A DNA stretch of 64,000 nucleotides from Pseudomonadota bacterium (lineage in GTDB: Bacteria > Pseudomonadota > Gammaproteobacteria > Burkholderiales > Burkholderiaceae_C). The DNA lies in assembly GCA_022566735.1 (NCBI GenBank), contig JADFIG010000015.1, positions 1 to 64,000 on the forward strand, given 5' to 3'. Below are positions 19,362-30,568 of this stretch, one piece after another (position 1 is the first letter of the stretch; every line of letters starts with the position of its first letter). The position numbers and the translations under genes were made by a program. The notes below the pieces were generated by a model. It had not been told where the DNA came from. It did no database searches and worked only from the letters and a program-made list of their open reading frames with translations.

Positions 19362-19994
19362 TCAGCCGCCCCAGCGCACCTGGGCGGCACCCTCGCGGTG
19401 ACGCACCACGCCGTCTTCGGTGTCCAGCGCGCCTTCCACCAGCCAGCGCACGGCCTGCGGGTAGATCACGTGCTCCTGCGCCAGCACCCGCGTGGACAGG
19501 TCCTGGGCCGTGTCGCCAGCCAGCAGGGGCACCGCCGCCTGCAGCACGATGGGGCCGTGGTCCAGCGCCGGGGTGACGAAGTGCACCGTGGCGCCGGCCA
19601 GCTTGCAGCCTGCCTCGATGGCGCGCTCGTGCGTGTGCAGGCCCGGGAAGGCCGGCAGCAACGAGGGGTGGATGTTGAGCATGCGGCCCTCGAAGTGGCG
19701 CACAAAGCCCTCGGTGAGGATGCGCATGAAGCCCGCCAGCACCACCACGTCCGGCGAAAAACCGTCGATCACCCGGGCCAGCTCGGCGTCGAAGGCCTCG
19801 CGGCTGGGGAAGGCCTTGTGGTCCACCACCGCCGTGGCGATGCCCTGGGCGGCGGCGAACTGCAGACCTTCAGCCGAGGCCTTGTTGCTGACGACGGCCG
19901 CGATGCGGGCAGGCCAGCCTTCGCGCTGGCAGGCGTGCACGATGGCTTCCATGTTGGAGCCCCGGCCGCTGATGAGGATGACGATGGATTTCAT
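19362..19994 (-). CDS. purN: Phosphoribosylglycinamide formyltransferase PurN
   Basis: 210 residues. GRGSNM at 10-15 binds the substrate phosphate, and the catalytic residues Asn107, His109 (NIHPSLLP) and Asp145 match E. coli PurN N106, H108 and D144. It transfers a formyl group from 10-formyl-tetrahydrofolate to GAR in purine synthesis. It is divergent from trpS across only 40 bp and converges on the sensor kinase gene with a 21-bp gap. Confidence 0.97.
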   Translation of the reverse strand: MKSIVILISGRGSNMEAIVHACQREGWPARIAAVVSNKASAEGLQFAAAQGIATAVVDHKAFPSREAFDAELARVIDGFSPDVVVLAGFMRILTEGFVRHFEGRMLNIHPSLLPAFPGLHTHERAIEAGCKLAGATVHFVTPALDHGPIVLQAAVPLLAGDTAQDLSTRVLAQEHVIYPQAVRWLVEGALDTEDGVVRHREGAAQVRWGG

Positions 19995-20022
19995 GGTGAG
20001 CTGCCGATTTTACCGGCGCGCC

Positions 20023-20034
20023 TAAAATCGCGGG
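20023..20034 (+). promoter_or_regulatory. -10 element directly before trpS, leaderless start likely
   Basis: TAAAAT at 20023-20028 is followed by only six bases before the trpS ATG at 20035. With normal promoter geometry transcription would begin at or next to the A of the ATG. No clear ribosome site precedes the ATG. A good -35 hexamer is not visible. Confidence 0.5.
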
Positions 20035-21414
20035 ATGAACCAGCGCGTCCTCACCGGCATCACCACCACCGGCACCCCCCACCTCGGCAACTACGTCGGC
20101 GCCATCCGCCCGGCCATCGCGGCCAGCCGCGAGCCCGGCGTCGAGAGCTTCTTCTTCCTGGCCGACTACCACGCCCTCATCAAGTGCGATGACCCGGCGC
20201 GCATCGCCCGCTCGCGCCTGGAGATCGCCGCCACCTGGCTGGCCGCCGGCCTGGACACCGACCGCGTCACCTTCTACCGCCAGAGCGACATCCCCGAAAT
20301 CACCGAGCTCAACTGGCTGCTGACCTGCGTGACGGCCAAGGGCCAGATGAACCGGGCCCACGCCTACAAGGCCTCGGTCGATGCCAACGAGGCCAAGGGC
20401 CAGGAGCCCGACGACGGCGTCACCATGGGCCTGTTCTGCTACCCCATCCTGATGGCCGCCGACATCCTCATGTTCAACGCCCACCGCGTGCCCGTGGGCC
20501 GCGACCAGGTGCAGCACATCGAGATGGCGCGCGACGTGGCCCAGCGCTTCAACCACCTCTATGGCGCAGGCAAAGAGCTGTTCGCGCTGCCCGAGGCCGA
20601 GATCGAAGACAGCGTGGCCACCTTGCCCGGCCTGGACGGCCGCAAGATGAGCAAGAGCTACGACAACACCGTGCCCCTGTTCGAAGGCGGCGCCAAGGGC
20701 CTGAAGGACGCCATCGCCCGCGTGGTGACCGACTCGCGCCTGCCCGGCGAGCCCAAGGACCCGGAGGCCGCCCACCTCGTCACCCTGCACGACGCGTTTG
20801 CCGACGCCGCCACCCGCGAGGCCTTCCGCCGCGACCTCGTCGCCGGCCTGGGCTGGGGCGATGCCAAGCAGCGCGTGGTCGACCTCATCGAAGCCCACGT
20901 GGGCCCCATGCGCGCCCACTACGCCGAGCTGATGGCCCACCCCGAGCGCATCGAGGAGGTGCTGCAAGCCGGTGCCGCCAAGGCCCGCCGCACCGCCACC
21001 CCCTTCCTGGCCGAACTCCGCCAGGCCGTGGGCCTGCGCCAGATGGTGGCCGTGGTCCCGCCCGCCGTGCAGGCTGCCGCTGACAAGAGCGCCACGCCGC
21101 TCATCAAGCAGTACCGCGAAGCCGACGGCCTGTTCTACTTCAAGCTGACCGACGCGCACAACCACCTGCTGCTGCAAAGCACCGGCCTGGCCGATGGCCG
21201 CGAGGCCGGCAACTGGGTCAAGCGCCTGAAGACCGAAGGCGATGCCGCCCTGGCCGAGGCCCCGGTGGCGCGTGCCGAAGGCGTGAGCGCCGAGGCCGTG
21301 TCGCAGGCGCTGGCCGCCCTGGTCGAGGCCACCCGCCTTGCCGAGGCCGAGAAAGCTGCGAAAGCCGAGAGAGCCGAGAGAGCCGAGAAAGCGGCCACGG
21401 CCCCCAAGGCCTGA
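20035..21414 (+). CDS. trpS: Tryptophanyl-tRNA synthetase
   Basis: 459 residues, clearly longer than the roughly 330-residue E. coli enzyme; long versions with extra C-terminal sequence occur in betaproteobacteria. Class I signatures: HLGN at 16-19 (HIGH motif) and KMSKS at 204-208. It charges tRNA-Trp. The last 25 residues are a low-complexity run of repeated AEK/AER units, probably a flexible tail. The start is probably leaderless. The stop codon overlaps the ATG of the next gene by one base (TGATG), suggesting coupled translation. Confidence 0.96.
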   Translation: MNQRVLTGITTTGTPHLGNYVGAIRPAIAASREPGVESFFFLADYHALIKCDDPARIARSRLEIAATWLAAGLDTDRVTFYRQSDIPEITELNWLLTCVTAKGQMNRAHAYKASVDANEAKGQEPDDGVTMGLFCYPILMAADILMFNAHRVPVGRDQVQHIEMARDVAQRFNHLYGAGKELFALPEAEIEDSVATLPGLDGRKMSKSYDNTVPLFEGGAKGLKDAIARVVTDSRLPGEPKDPEAAHLVTLHDAFADAATREAFRRDLVAGLGWGDAKQRVVDLIEAHVGPMRAHYAELMAHPERIEEVLQAGAAKARRTATPFLAELRQAVGLRQMVAVVPPAVQAAADKSATPLIKQYREADGLFYFKLTDAHNHLLLQSTGLADGREAGNWVKRLKTEGDAALAEAPVARAEGVSAEAVSQALAALVEATRLAEAEKAAKAERAERAEKAATAPKA

Positions 21415-21926
21415 TGCCGAGCCTGGACCCCGCATCGCATCGCAATCCCATGGCCGGCATCCACATCACCGACATCGAATCCGCCATCAACTGGTGGCGC
21501 GATCGCACGCCCTCGCCGGACGGCATCAGCCTGGCCCCCGAGGTCAAGAAGCTCGCCGAGGTCTACGCCCTCATGGTCTACCACCACGAGCAGCTGTGCG
21601 ACGAAGACACCATGCCGCGCGCCGCCTACCAGGCCTGGCTGCAGTGGTACGGCACCACGCCCGACACGCCCTGCATCGCGATCTGCTCGACCAGCCAGGG
21701 CGACGACCTCTGCAAAGGCTGCGGCCGCACCTTCGACGAGGTCCAGCTGTGGCCCGAGATGAGCCCGGCCGAAAAGCGCAGCACCTGGCGGCGCATCACC
21801 CTCGAATCCAGCGCCTGGCGCTTCAACCGGTATGCGGAGCGTGCCGCGGAACGCACGGCAGCGCGCGAGGGCGACGAGACCGCGCCACCCGCCGAGGCCG
21901 GCCCAGCCACCCCGCCGACGCCCTGA
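21414..21926 (+). CDS. DUF3717/DUF1289 two-domain protein
   Basis: 170 residues, or 158 if the ATG at 21450 is used. The N-terminal part (HITDIESAINWW to about residue 60) matches the DUF3717 pattern. The C-terminal part has the DUF1289 cysteine motif C87, C91, C100, C103 (CIAIC, LCKGCGRT) followed by W and R positions, a likely metal site. The tail is proline- and alanine-rich. Function unknown. It overlaps the trpS stop, so it is probably made from the trpS message. It converges on the PPK2 gene with an 8-bp gap. Confidence 0.8.
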   Translation: MPSLDPASHRNPMAGIHITDIESAINWWRDRTPSPDGISLAPEVKKLAEVYALMVYHHEQLCDEDTMPRAAYQAWLQWYGTTPDTPCIAICSTSQGDDLCKGCGRTFDEVQLWPEMSPAEKRSTWRRITLESSAWRFNRYAERAAERTAAREGDETAPPAEAGPATPPTP

Positions 21927-21933
21927 GCCTGGC

Positions 21934-22773
21934 TCAGTCCTTGGCCGCCTTTACCGGGAAGGCCTTGATCGGGCGGTGTGCGCCGCGGAAGTTCTCGCGG
22001 GCCAGCTTGCCCTCCAGTGCCGGCATCTCGAAGGGCTGCTCGGGCACGGCCTGGTCGGGCAGGTGGTCCAGCAGGTGGCGGATCAGCGTCAGGCGGCCCA
22101 GGCGCTGGTCGTTGAAGTCCACCAGCGTCCAGGGCGCGTGGTCCGTGTGCGTGACCTTGAGCATGGCGTTGCGTGCCTTGCCGTACTCGGCGTACTTGGT
22201 GCGCGCCACCACGTCCACCGGCGACAGCTTCCAGCGCTTGAGCGGGTCCACCACGCGCTCGGCAAAGCGCGCTTCCTGCTCGGCCTGGTCCACCGTCAGC
22301 CAGTACTTGAACAGCAGCATGCCGTCGTTGGCCAGGGACAGCTCGAACATCGGTGCCTCGCGCAGGAAGCGCTCGTACTCCTCGCTGGTGCAAAAGCCCA
22401 TGACGTGTTCCACGCCGGCGCGGTTGTACCAGCTGCGGTCGAACAGGGCGACGTGGCCGCCCGCTGGCAGGTGCGGCACATAGCGCTGGAAATACCACTG
22501 CGTGCGCTCGGTGTCCGAGGGCTTGGGCAGGGCCACCACCTCGCAGCGGCGCGGGTCCAGCGCGCTGGCGATGGCGTGGATGACCCCGCTCTTGCCCGCC
22601 GTGTCACGGCCCTCGAAGATCACCAGCAGGCGCTTGTTGGTGTGGGCCAGCCAGCGCGAAACCTGCATCAACTCCAGCAGCATGGGCTCCAGCGCCGCCT
22701 CGTAGTCCTTGCGGCTGAGTTTGGGGAGCAGCCGTGCCTTGTCCTTCGTGCCGCCGTTGCCGTTCTTGCCCAT
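21934..22773 (-). CDS. ppk2: Polyphosphate kinase 2 family protein
   Basis: 279 residues. Walker A GRDTAGKS (55-62) and Walker B FDRSWYNRAGVE (111-122) with Asp112 are diagnostic of PPK2. These enzymes use polyphosphate to phosphorylate nucleotides, or run in reverse. Most PPK2 proteins have GKGG in the P-loop; this one has GKSG, a small deviation. A second PPK2 (62261-63175) shares the Walker regions but differs elsewhere, so the two are paralogues, not a recent duplication. Nucleotide specificity cannot be read from sequence. It is transcribed alone, divergent from glnS across 107 bp. Confidence 0.93.
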   Translation of the reverse strand: MGKNGNGGTKDKARLLPKLSRKDYEAALEPMLLELMQVSRWLAHTNKRLLVIFEGRDTAGKSGVIHAIASALDPRRCEVVALPKPSDTERTQWYFQRYVPHLPAGGHVALFDRSWYNRAGVEHVMGFCTSEEYERFLREAPMFELSLANDGMLLFKYWLTVDQAEQEARFAERVVDPLKRWKLSPVDVVARTKYAEYGKARNAMLKVTHTDHAPWTLVDFNDQRLGRLTLIRHLLDHLPDQAVPEQPFEMPALEGKLARENFRGAHRPIKAFPVKAAKD

Positions 22774-22868
22774 GGTGCGTCTCGCCTTCTGCCTTGTGGT
22801 TCCTGACCAGCCTGTGGCGCGGGAGCCCAGGCGCTGCCCGACACGATACCGCGAAGCCGTCGCCTCGA

Positions 22869-22880
22869 TAGAATCCGGGG
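22869..22880 (+). promoter_or_regulatory. -10 element directly before glnS, leaderless start likely
   Basis: TAGAAT at 22869-22874 is followed by six bases and then the glnS ATG at 22881. This is the same spacing as at trpS. No ribosome site is visible. The -35 region is weak. Confidence 0.45.
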
Positions 22881-24698
<1,818 letters not shown>

Positions 24699-24761
24699 TG
24701 CGCGCGCTGCGCGCTACCATGGCCCTGGTGTGAGACTCGCAGGGCACGTCCCTGAACGCCA

Positions 24762-25448
24762 ATGCACAAAGCAGGGACCGTGGTTCGCTGGGAGGCGGAC
24801 CGAGGCTTCGGCTTCATCCGCAGTCCGCACACCGATGCGGACGTGTTCTTCCATGTGCGCGACTTCCGCGGCCCGGGGCGGCCGCAGCCCGGCATGGCCG
24901 TCCGCTACGAGGAAATCCACGTGGGCGGCAAGGGGCCCAGGGCGATGGCGGTGTCGGCGGTGCAGCCCACCGAGCAGCGGCGCCAGACCGCGGATGCACC
25001 TGGGCGCCTGGATGCACGTGCTGATGCACGCTCCGGTGTGCGCTCCAACGCACGTCCAGGCCCCCGTCGTGCCGCGCCCAGCGATCCGTGGTTGGGGCCT
25101 GTGCTGCTGGCCGCGGTGGTCTGGGCCCTGGCGCTGGCGTGGGCGACGGCCTCAGGACGCATCCCGCGCTGGGCCGTGCCAGCCTGGATCGCCTTGAACC
25201 TGTGGACCTTCGCCGCCTATTGGCGGGACAAGTGGGCGGCGCAGCGGGGCCAGTGGCGCACGCCGGAAAACACCTTGCACCTGTGGAGCCTGCTGGGCGG
25301 CTGGCCCATGGCCCGCATGGCGCAGCAGGTGCTGCGGCACAAATCGGCCAAGGCCGATTTCCAGCGGGCCTACTGGCTGACCGTCACCCTCCATGTGGCG
25401 GCGGTCACGGGCTGGGTTGCGCTCAGCGTGCGAACTGGTTTGCCTTGA
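24762..25448 (+). CDS. Cold-shock domain/DUF1294 membrane fusion protein
   Basis: 228 residues. Residues 1-68 are a cold-shock domain with RNP-like motifs (RGFGFI, DVFFHV). A basic, disordered linker (70-110) joins it to a DUF1294 membrane domain of three to four helices (about 110-225) with the WRTPENTLH segment. This domain pairing is widespread in proteobacteria but has no firm function; it may tie nucleic-acid binding to the inner membrane. The 3' end overlaps the convergent phosphoesterase gene by 26 bp. Confidence 0.88.
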   Translation: MHKAGTVVRWEADRGFGFIRSPHTDADVFFHVRDFRGPGRPQPGMAVRYEEIHVGGKGPRAMAVSAVQPTEQRRQTADAPGRLDARADARSGVRSNARPGPRRAAPSDPWLGPVLLAAVVWALALAWATASGRIPRWAVPAWIALNLWTFAAYWRDKWAAQRGQWRTPENTLHLWSLLGGWPMARMAQQVLRHKSAKADFQRAYWLTVTLHVAAVTGWVALSVRTGLP

Positions 25449-26499
25449 CGATGTGCTGCTTGAAGCCGAAGACGTTCTCGTCCTTGGCGTTCACGCTCAC
25501 CTCGACCCAGTGCACGTACTGCGCACCGAAGTTTTCCACGCGGGTCACGTTCTCCAGCACCTGCACGCCGTTGCTGGCGGTGGCCGCGCTGACCGGCTTG
25601 TCGACGCGGAAGTAGTGGCTGTCGCCATGGGCGATGACCACGGGCTTGCCGAAAGCGATGGCGCGCTGCGTGATCTTGCCGATGATGGCGTTGAAGCCCT
25701 TGCGCTCCGCGCTGGTGGCGGCCAGCTCGAAAGCCGGATTGGCCTGCATGGCCAGCAGCACGCCGGCGGCCTGGGTGCGCACGGCCTCGTCGAAGACGCG
25801 GTCGATCCAGGCCAGGGCGGCCGCCTCGCGGGCGTTCACCTCGGCGATGCGGTCGGCGCGCGGGGTGGCGGCGGTGTCGGCGGGGTCGATCTGGTTCCAG
25901 GGGGCCAGGTTGTTGTTGCTGCCGACCACGTGCACGGTGCCCAGCACGGCGCCACCGAAGTGCCACAGGGTGTTCTCGACGTAGGTCTCGAAGCCGGCGT
26001 CACGGGCCTGGGTGGTCACGCGGGCCTTGCGGCCGCCGGTGGTCACGCCGGGCTCGGGGAAGAAGACCTGGCGCAGGTGGGCCAGGCGCTCGGTCGGCAG
26101 GTAGTTGCCGTTGTTGGTGCGGTGGCAGTCGGTCCACTCGTTGTCGCCGGGGGTGTAGACCAGCGGCATCTCGAAGCGCTGCAGCTGCTGGAAGCGGCGC
26201 TGGATGAGCTCGTCGTCGCAGCGCTCGCTGCCGGCCTTGATGTCGCCGGTGTGCAGCACGAAGCGCACGTGCGGGCGGGCGTTGATGTCGTCGATGACGC
26301 GGTCGAACTGGGGTTCGGTGGCCACGCCGTAGGGCACGTCGCCGATCAGGGCGAAGGAGCCTTGCTGGGCGAAGGCGTGGGCGTGGGCCTGGTCCGCGCC
26401 GTGGCGCTCGGACTTGTCGCTGGCGCAGGCCGGCAGGCTCAGGCCGATCAGGGCGACCAGGGTCAGTTGACGGGCGATCTGGCGCAGGGCGTAAGGCAT
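25423..26499 (-). CDS. Metallophosphoesterase-like lipoprotein
   Basis: 358 residues from the ATG at 26499; the open frame upstream gives no signal peptide. The N-terminus is a lipoprotein signal ending LPAC (cysteine about residue 26). The mature protein has calcineurin-like metal-site motifs: GDVPYG, HTGDIKAG, TPGDNEWTDC and a late HGDSHYF. This suggests a periplasmic phosphoesterase of unknown substrate. A short stretch after the cysteine is rich in H and A. It is monocistronic and divergent from the molybdenum hydroxylase genes across 260 bp. Confidence 0.87.
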   Translation of the reverse strand: MPYALRQIARQLTLVALIGLSLPACASDKSERHGADQAHAHAFAQQGSFALIGDVPYGVATEPQFDRVIDDINARPHVRFVLHTGDIKAGSERCDDELIQRRFQQLQRFEMPLVYTPGDNEWTDCHRTNNGNYLPTERLAHLRQVFFPEPGVTTGGRKARVTTQARDAGFETYVENTLWHFGGAVLGTVHVVGSNNNLAPWNQIDPADTAATPRADRIAEVNAREAAALAWIDRVFDEAVRTQAAGVLLAMQANPAFELAATSAERKGFNAIIGKITQRAIAFGKPVVIAHGDSHYFRVDKPVSAATASNGVQVLENVTRVENFGAQYVHWVEVSVNAKDENVFGFKQHIVKANQFAR

Positions 26500-26759
26500 G
26501 GGGGTCTCCTCGACACGCGGGCAGACCGCCTGCCCGCAAGCCCTTGAGGCTAGCCAGGGTGTGTGCATCGCCGATGTCGGCGGGCCAGTTCCGTTTGGCT
26601 CCTGCCGCCCAGGGCCGTGGCTGGCGGGTGGCGGTGGCAGGCATGGTGTCTGCGGACACCGCGGGGCGGCGTGCAAGAAACGGCGAGGTCTGACATGATG
26701 CGCGGCGGGCCTCGGCGCGGGGCCCTCTCATCGCAAGCCAGGCAGCCCAGGAGCCCACC

Positions 26760-27227
26760 ATGACCCAGATTTCCGTCAACGGCGTCCAGCGACAGGTCGA
26801 TGCCGCTCCCGACACCCCGCTGCTGTGGGTGCTGCGTGACGAGCTGCAGCTGACCGGCACCAAATACGGCTGCGGCGCGGGCCTGTGCGGCGCCTGCACT
26901 GTCCACATCGACGGCCAGGCCACGCGTTCCTGCCTGACGCCGGTGTCGGCCGTGGGCCAGCGCAAGGTCACCACCATCGAGGCCGTCGACCAGGGGGCCT
27001 CCGCCCGCGTGGGCAAGGCCGTGCAGGCCGCCTGGCAGAAGCTGGACGTGGCGCAGTGCGGCTACTGCCAGTCGGGCCAGATCATGAGCGCGGTCAACCT
27101 GCTCAGCCGCAACCGCAAGCCCACGGACGCCGACATCGACGCGGCCATGGGCGGCAACGTCTGCCGCTGTGCCACCTACGTCCGCATCCGCGCGGCCATC
27201 CACGAAGCCGCCAAGGCGCTGGCCTGA
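26760..27227 (+). CDS. Molybdenum hydroxylase small subunit with two 2Fe-2S clusters (IorA-like)
   Basis: 155 residues, normal for this subunit. Cysteines 38, 43, 46 and 58 bind a plant-type 2Fe-2S cluster, and C100, C103, C135 and C137 bind the second cluster. It passes electrons from the molybdenum subunit to an acceptor. AGGAG precedes the ATG. It is first in a three-gene operon with the Mo subunit and an XdhC protein. There is no FAD subunit gene, which fits the two-subunit isoquinoline oxidoreductase/aldehyde oxidase type that uses membrane or cytochrome acceptors. Confidence 0.95.
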   Translation: MTQISVNGVQRQVDAAPDTPLLWVLRDELQLTGTKYGCGAGLCGACTVHIDGQATRSCLTPVSAVGQRKVTTIEAVDQGASARVGKAVQAAWQKLDVAQCGYCQSGQIMSAVNLLSRNRKPTDADIDAAMGGNVCRCATYVRIRAAIHEAAKALA

Positions 27228-27250
27228 ACGCCGCCCGCAGGAGAACCGCC

Positions 27251-29512
27251 ATGAACACCCGCATTGACAACTTCAGCGCCCCGGTCAGCGACAACCCCAG
27301 CCGCCGCCGCTTCCTGGGCAGCTCCGCCGGCCTCAGCCTGGGCCTGACCTTGGGATTCCGGCTGGGTGGGGATGCGCACGCCGCGTCGCCCAAGGCTGTG
27401 GCCGCAGCCGCCGCCAGCACAGGCACCGGTCCGGCCTTCGAGCCCAACGCCTTCCTGCGCATCGGCACGGACAACACCGTCACCGTGCTGTCCAAGCACC
27501 TGGAGATGGGGCAGGGCACCTACAGCGGCCTGGCCACCCTGGCTGCCGAGGAGCTGGACGCGGCCTGGTCGCAGGTGCGCGTCGAAGGCGCTCCGGCCGA
27601 CGCCCGCCGCTACAACAACCTGCTGTGGGGCGCGGCCCAGGGCACGGGCGGCAGCACCGCCATGGCCAACTCCTGGGAGCAGATGCGCCAGGCCGGGGCC
27701 TCGGCGCGCGCCATGCTGGTGTCGGCCGCGGCACGCCGCTGGTCGGTGCCCGCCGCAGAACTCAGCGTGCGCGAAGGCGTGGTGCTGCATGCCGCATCGA
27801 AGCGCCAGGCCACGTTCGGTGAGCTGGCCGAAGCCGCCGGCGCCGAGGCCGTGCCCGCCAGCGTCGCGCTCAAGGACCCGAAAGACTTCCGCCTGATCGG
27901 CAAGGTCGCGCCCCGCAAGGACGCCGCCGACAAGGCCAACGGCCGCGCCCAGTTCACGCAAGACGTTCACCTGCCCGGCATGCTGGTGGCCGTGGTGGCC
28001 CACCCGCCGCGTTTCGGCGGCAAGGTCAAGTCGTTTGACGCGAGCCAGGCCAAGGCCGTCAAGGGCGTGGTCGACGTGGTCGCCATCCCCACCGGCGTGG
28101 CCGTGCTGGCCCGCGACACCTGGAGCGCCAAGAAGGGCCGCGATGCCCTGGTGGTCGAGTGGGATGACAGTGCGGCCTTCAAGCTGGGCAGCGATGCCAT
28201 CCTGGCGAAGTACCGCGCGCTGGCCGCCACGCCGGGCCTGATCGCCCGCAAGGACGGCCAGGCCGACGCCGTGCTGGCCCAGGCCCCGGCCAGCGGTGCG
28301 GGCCGCGTCATCCGTGCCAGCGTCGACTTCCCCTTCCTGGCCCATGCCGCCATGGAGCCCATGAACTGCGTGGTGCAGCGCACCGAGGCCGGCTGCGAGG
28401 TCTGGAACGGCGAGCAGATGCACACCGGTGACCAGTTCGCCCTGGCCAAGCTCTTCGGCATCGCCCCCGAGCAGGTCACCATCCACACCCTGTACGCGGG
28501 CGGCAGCTTCGGTCGCCGCGCCAGCAAGGACGCCGACTACGTCCGCGAGGCCGCCAGCATCGTCCAGGCCTCGGGCACCAAGGCACCCGTCAAGATGGTC
28601 TGGCTGCGCGAGGACGACATGAAGGCCGGCTACTACCGCCCCATGTTCCACCACCAGCTCGAAGCCACCTTGACGCCTCAGGGCGGCATCTCGGCCTGGC
28701 GCCACCGCCTGGTGGGGCAGTCGATCATCGCGGGCTCGCCTTTCGAGTCGGTGATGGTCAAGGACGGCATCGACGTGGTCTCGGTGGAGGGGGCGTCCAC
28801 GCTGCCCTACGCCATCCCGAACCTGCAGGTCGAGCTGCACACGCCGAAGGACATCGGCGTGCCGGTGCTGTGGTGGCGCTCGGTGGGCTCGACCCACACA
28901 GCCTACGCCACGGAAACCTTCCTCGATGTGCTGGCCGCCGAGGCCAGGCAGGACCCGGTCGCCTGGCGCCTGAGGATGCTCGACAAGCACCCGCGCCATG
29001 CCGCCGTGCTGGCCCTGGTGGCCGACAAGGCCGGCTGGTCCAGGCCCCTGGCCAAGGGCAGGAAGGGCGAGCGACGTGGCCGCGGCGTGGCCCTGCACGA
29101 GTCCTTCGGCACGGTGGTGGCCCAGGTGGCCGAAGTCACCGTGGCGCGCGACGGCAGCTTCCACGTCGACCGTGTCGTGGCGGCGGTGGACTGCGGCGTG
29201 GCCATCAACCCGGACAACATCCGCGCCCAGGTCGAGGGTTCGGTGGGCTTCGCGCTGTCGGCGGCGCTGCACGGCGAAATCACCCTGAAGGATGGCGTGG
29301 TCGAGCAGGGCAACTTCGGCGAGTACGCGCCCATCCGCATCCAGGAGATGCCCAAGGTGGAGGTGCACATCGTGCCGTCGGCCAGCAAGCCCTCGGGCAT
29401 CGGCGAGCCGGCCGTGCCGCCCGTGGCCCCGGCGGTCGCCAATGCCCTGGCCGCGGCCACGGGCCGGCGCGCCTGGCGCCTGCCCCTGCAGACCGAGCAG
29501 TTCAAGGCCTGA
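27251..29512 (+). CDS. Molybdenum hydroxylase large subunit (IorB-like), Tat-exported
   Basis: 753 residues from the ATG at 27251; an upstream extension overlaps the small subunit gene and was rejected. The N-terminus has a twin-arginine signal (SRRRFLGSS, 17-25) with likely cleavage after AHA near residue 44. Molybdopterin-binding landmarks include GGSFGRRA and the late EFLD-type ending [13 protein letters not shown] with its glutamate. The enzyme hydroxylates an aldehyde or N-heterocycle with water-derived oxygen, probably in the periplasm; the small subunit would be carried through Tat as a passenger. Substrate unknown. Confidence 0.95.
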   Translation: MNTRIDNFSAPVSDNPSRRRFLGSSAGLSLGLTLGFRLGGDAHAASPKAVAAAAASTGTGPAFEPNAFLRIGTDNTVTVLSKHLEMGQGTYSGLATLAAEELDAAWSQVRVEGAPADARRYNNLLWGAAQGTGGSTAMANSWEQMRQAGASARAMLVSAAARRWSVPAAELSVREGVVLHAASKRQATFGELAEAAGAEAVPASVALKDPKDFRLIGKVAPRKDAADKANGRAQFTQDVHLPGMLVAVVAHPPRFGGKVKSFDASQAKAVKGVVDVVAIPTGVAVLARDTWSAKKGRDALVVEWDDSAAFKLGSDAILAKYRALAATPGLIARKDGQADAVLAQAPASGAGRVIRASVDFPFLAHAAMEPMNCVVQRTEAGCEVWNGEQMHTGDQFALAKLFGIAPEQVTIHTLYAGGSFGRRASKDADYVREAASIVQASGTKAPVKMVWLREDDMKAGYYRPMFHHQLEATLTPQGGISAWRHRLVGQSIIAGSPFESVMVKDGIDVVSVEGASTLPYAIPNLQVELHTPKDIGVPVLWWRSVGSTHTAYATETFLDVLAAEARQDPVAWRLRMLDKHPRHAAVLALVADKAGWSRPLAKGRKGERRGRGVALHESFGTVVAQVAEVTVARDGSFHVDRVVAAVDCGVAINPDNIRAQVEGSVGFALSAALHGEITLKDGVVEQGNFGEYAPIRIQEMPKVEVHIVPSASKPSGIGEPAVPPVAPAVANALAAATGRRAWRLPLQTEQFKA

Positions 29513-29515
29513 GCC

Positions 29516-30529
29516 ATGCACAGCCAGGACCGACAGGTGCTGCAGGCCCTGCTGGGCTGGGCTGCGCAGGGACACCGTGCGGCGCTGGTCACGGTGGTGC
29601 GCACCTGGGGCTCGGCGCCGCGGCCGCCAGGCGCCTGGATGGCCTTGCGCGACGATGGCCTGGTGCAGGGCTCGGTGTCCGGCGGCTGCATCGAGGACGA
29701 CCTCATCGCCCGCATGCGCGCCGGTGAATTCACCGGCACGCCCGTGCTGCAGCGCTATGGCGTGACGCAGGACGAGGCCGCCCGCTTCGGCCTGCCTTGC
29801 GGTGGCACGCTGGAGTTGCTGGTCGAGCCGACGCCGGACGTGCCGAGCCTGCGCCGGCTGGCCGAGCGCCTGGACGAAGGCCGCCTGCTGCGCCGCACGG
29901 TCGAGGTGGCCTCGGGCGCCGTCACCCTGGACGATGCCTGCCGGGGCGATGTGCTGCGGTGGGATGGGCTCAGCCTGTCGACGCTGCATGGGCCGCGCTG
30001 GCGCCTGCTCATCATCGGGGCCGGGCAGATCGCGCGTTGCCTGGCGCCCATGGCCCAGGCGCTCGACCATGCCGTCAGCGTGTGCGACCCCCGCGAGGAG
30101 TACGCGCAGGAGTGGGGTGTGCCCGGCGCCCCCCTGCTGGCGGGCATGCCCGATGACGTGGTGACGGCTTTCCAGCCGGACCCGCACACGGCCATCGTGG
30201 CGCTCACCCACGACCCCAAGCTCGACGACATGGCCTTGCTGGAGGCGCTCAAGTCGCCGGCGTTCTACGTGGGGGCGCTGGGCTCGCGCGTGAACAACGC
30301 GGCCCGCCGCGAACGCCTGCGCCAGCACTTCGACCTGTCGGCCGAGGAGGTGGCGCGCCTGCACGGGCCGGCGGGCCTGTACATCGGCAGCCACACGCCG
30401 CCGGAGATCGCGCTGTCCATCCTGGCCGAGATCACCGCCGTGAAGAACGGCGTGGACGTGACGCGCCCGCGTCCGGCGCAGGACGACGAGGCCATGCCAC
30501 GCCGCTCGCCCGGCTGCGCGGTGGGTTGA
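29516..30529 (+). CDS. XdhC/CoxI-family molybdenum cofactor insertion protein
   Basis: 337 residues. The XdhC N-terminal domain has the conserved SGGCIEDD (Cys58) and LPCGG (Cys95) motifs; the C-terminal Rossmann-like domain has GAGQIARCLAP and the late segment GALGSRVN. XdhC proteins bind the molybdenum cofactor, promote its sulfuration and insert it into hydroxylases. It starts 3 bp after the Mo subunit stop, so its client is almost certainly that enzyme. Confidence 0.94.
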   Translation: MHSQDRQVLQALLGWAAQGHRAALVTVVRTWGSAPRPPGAWMALRDDGLVQGSVSGGCIEDDLIARMRAGEFTGTPVLQRYGVTQDEAARFGLPCGGTLELLVEPTPDVPSLRRLAERLDEGRLLRRTVEVASGAVTLDDACRGDVLRWDGLSLSTLHGPRWRLLIIGAGQIARCLAPMAQALDHAVSVCDPREEYAQEWGVPGAPLLAGMPDDVVTAFQPDPHTAIVALTHDPKLDDMALLEALKSPAFYVGALGSRVNNAARRERLRQHFDLSAEEVARLHGPAGLYIGSHTPPEIALSILAEITAVKNGVDVTRPRPAQDDEAMPRRSPGCAVG

Positions 30530-30568
30530 GGCACCCGGGGCAGGGGCCCCAGGCTGCCTCAGGTTTCG

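Noticed and set aside
27176..30394. Open frame of 1072 codons antisense to the molybdenum hydroxylase operon
   Set aside because: Shadow of three well-defined plus-strand genes, with no domain or ribosome site.
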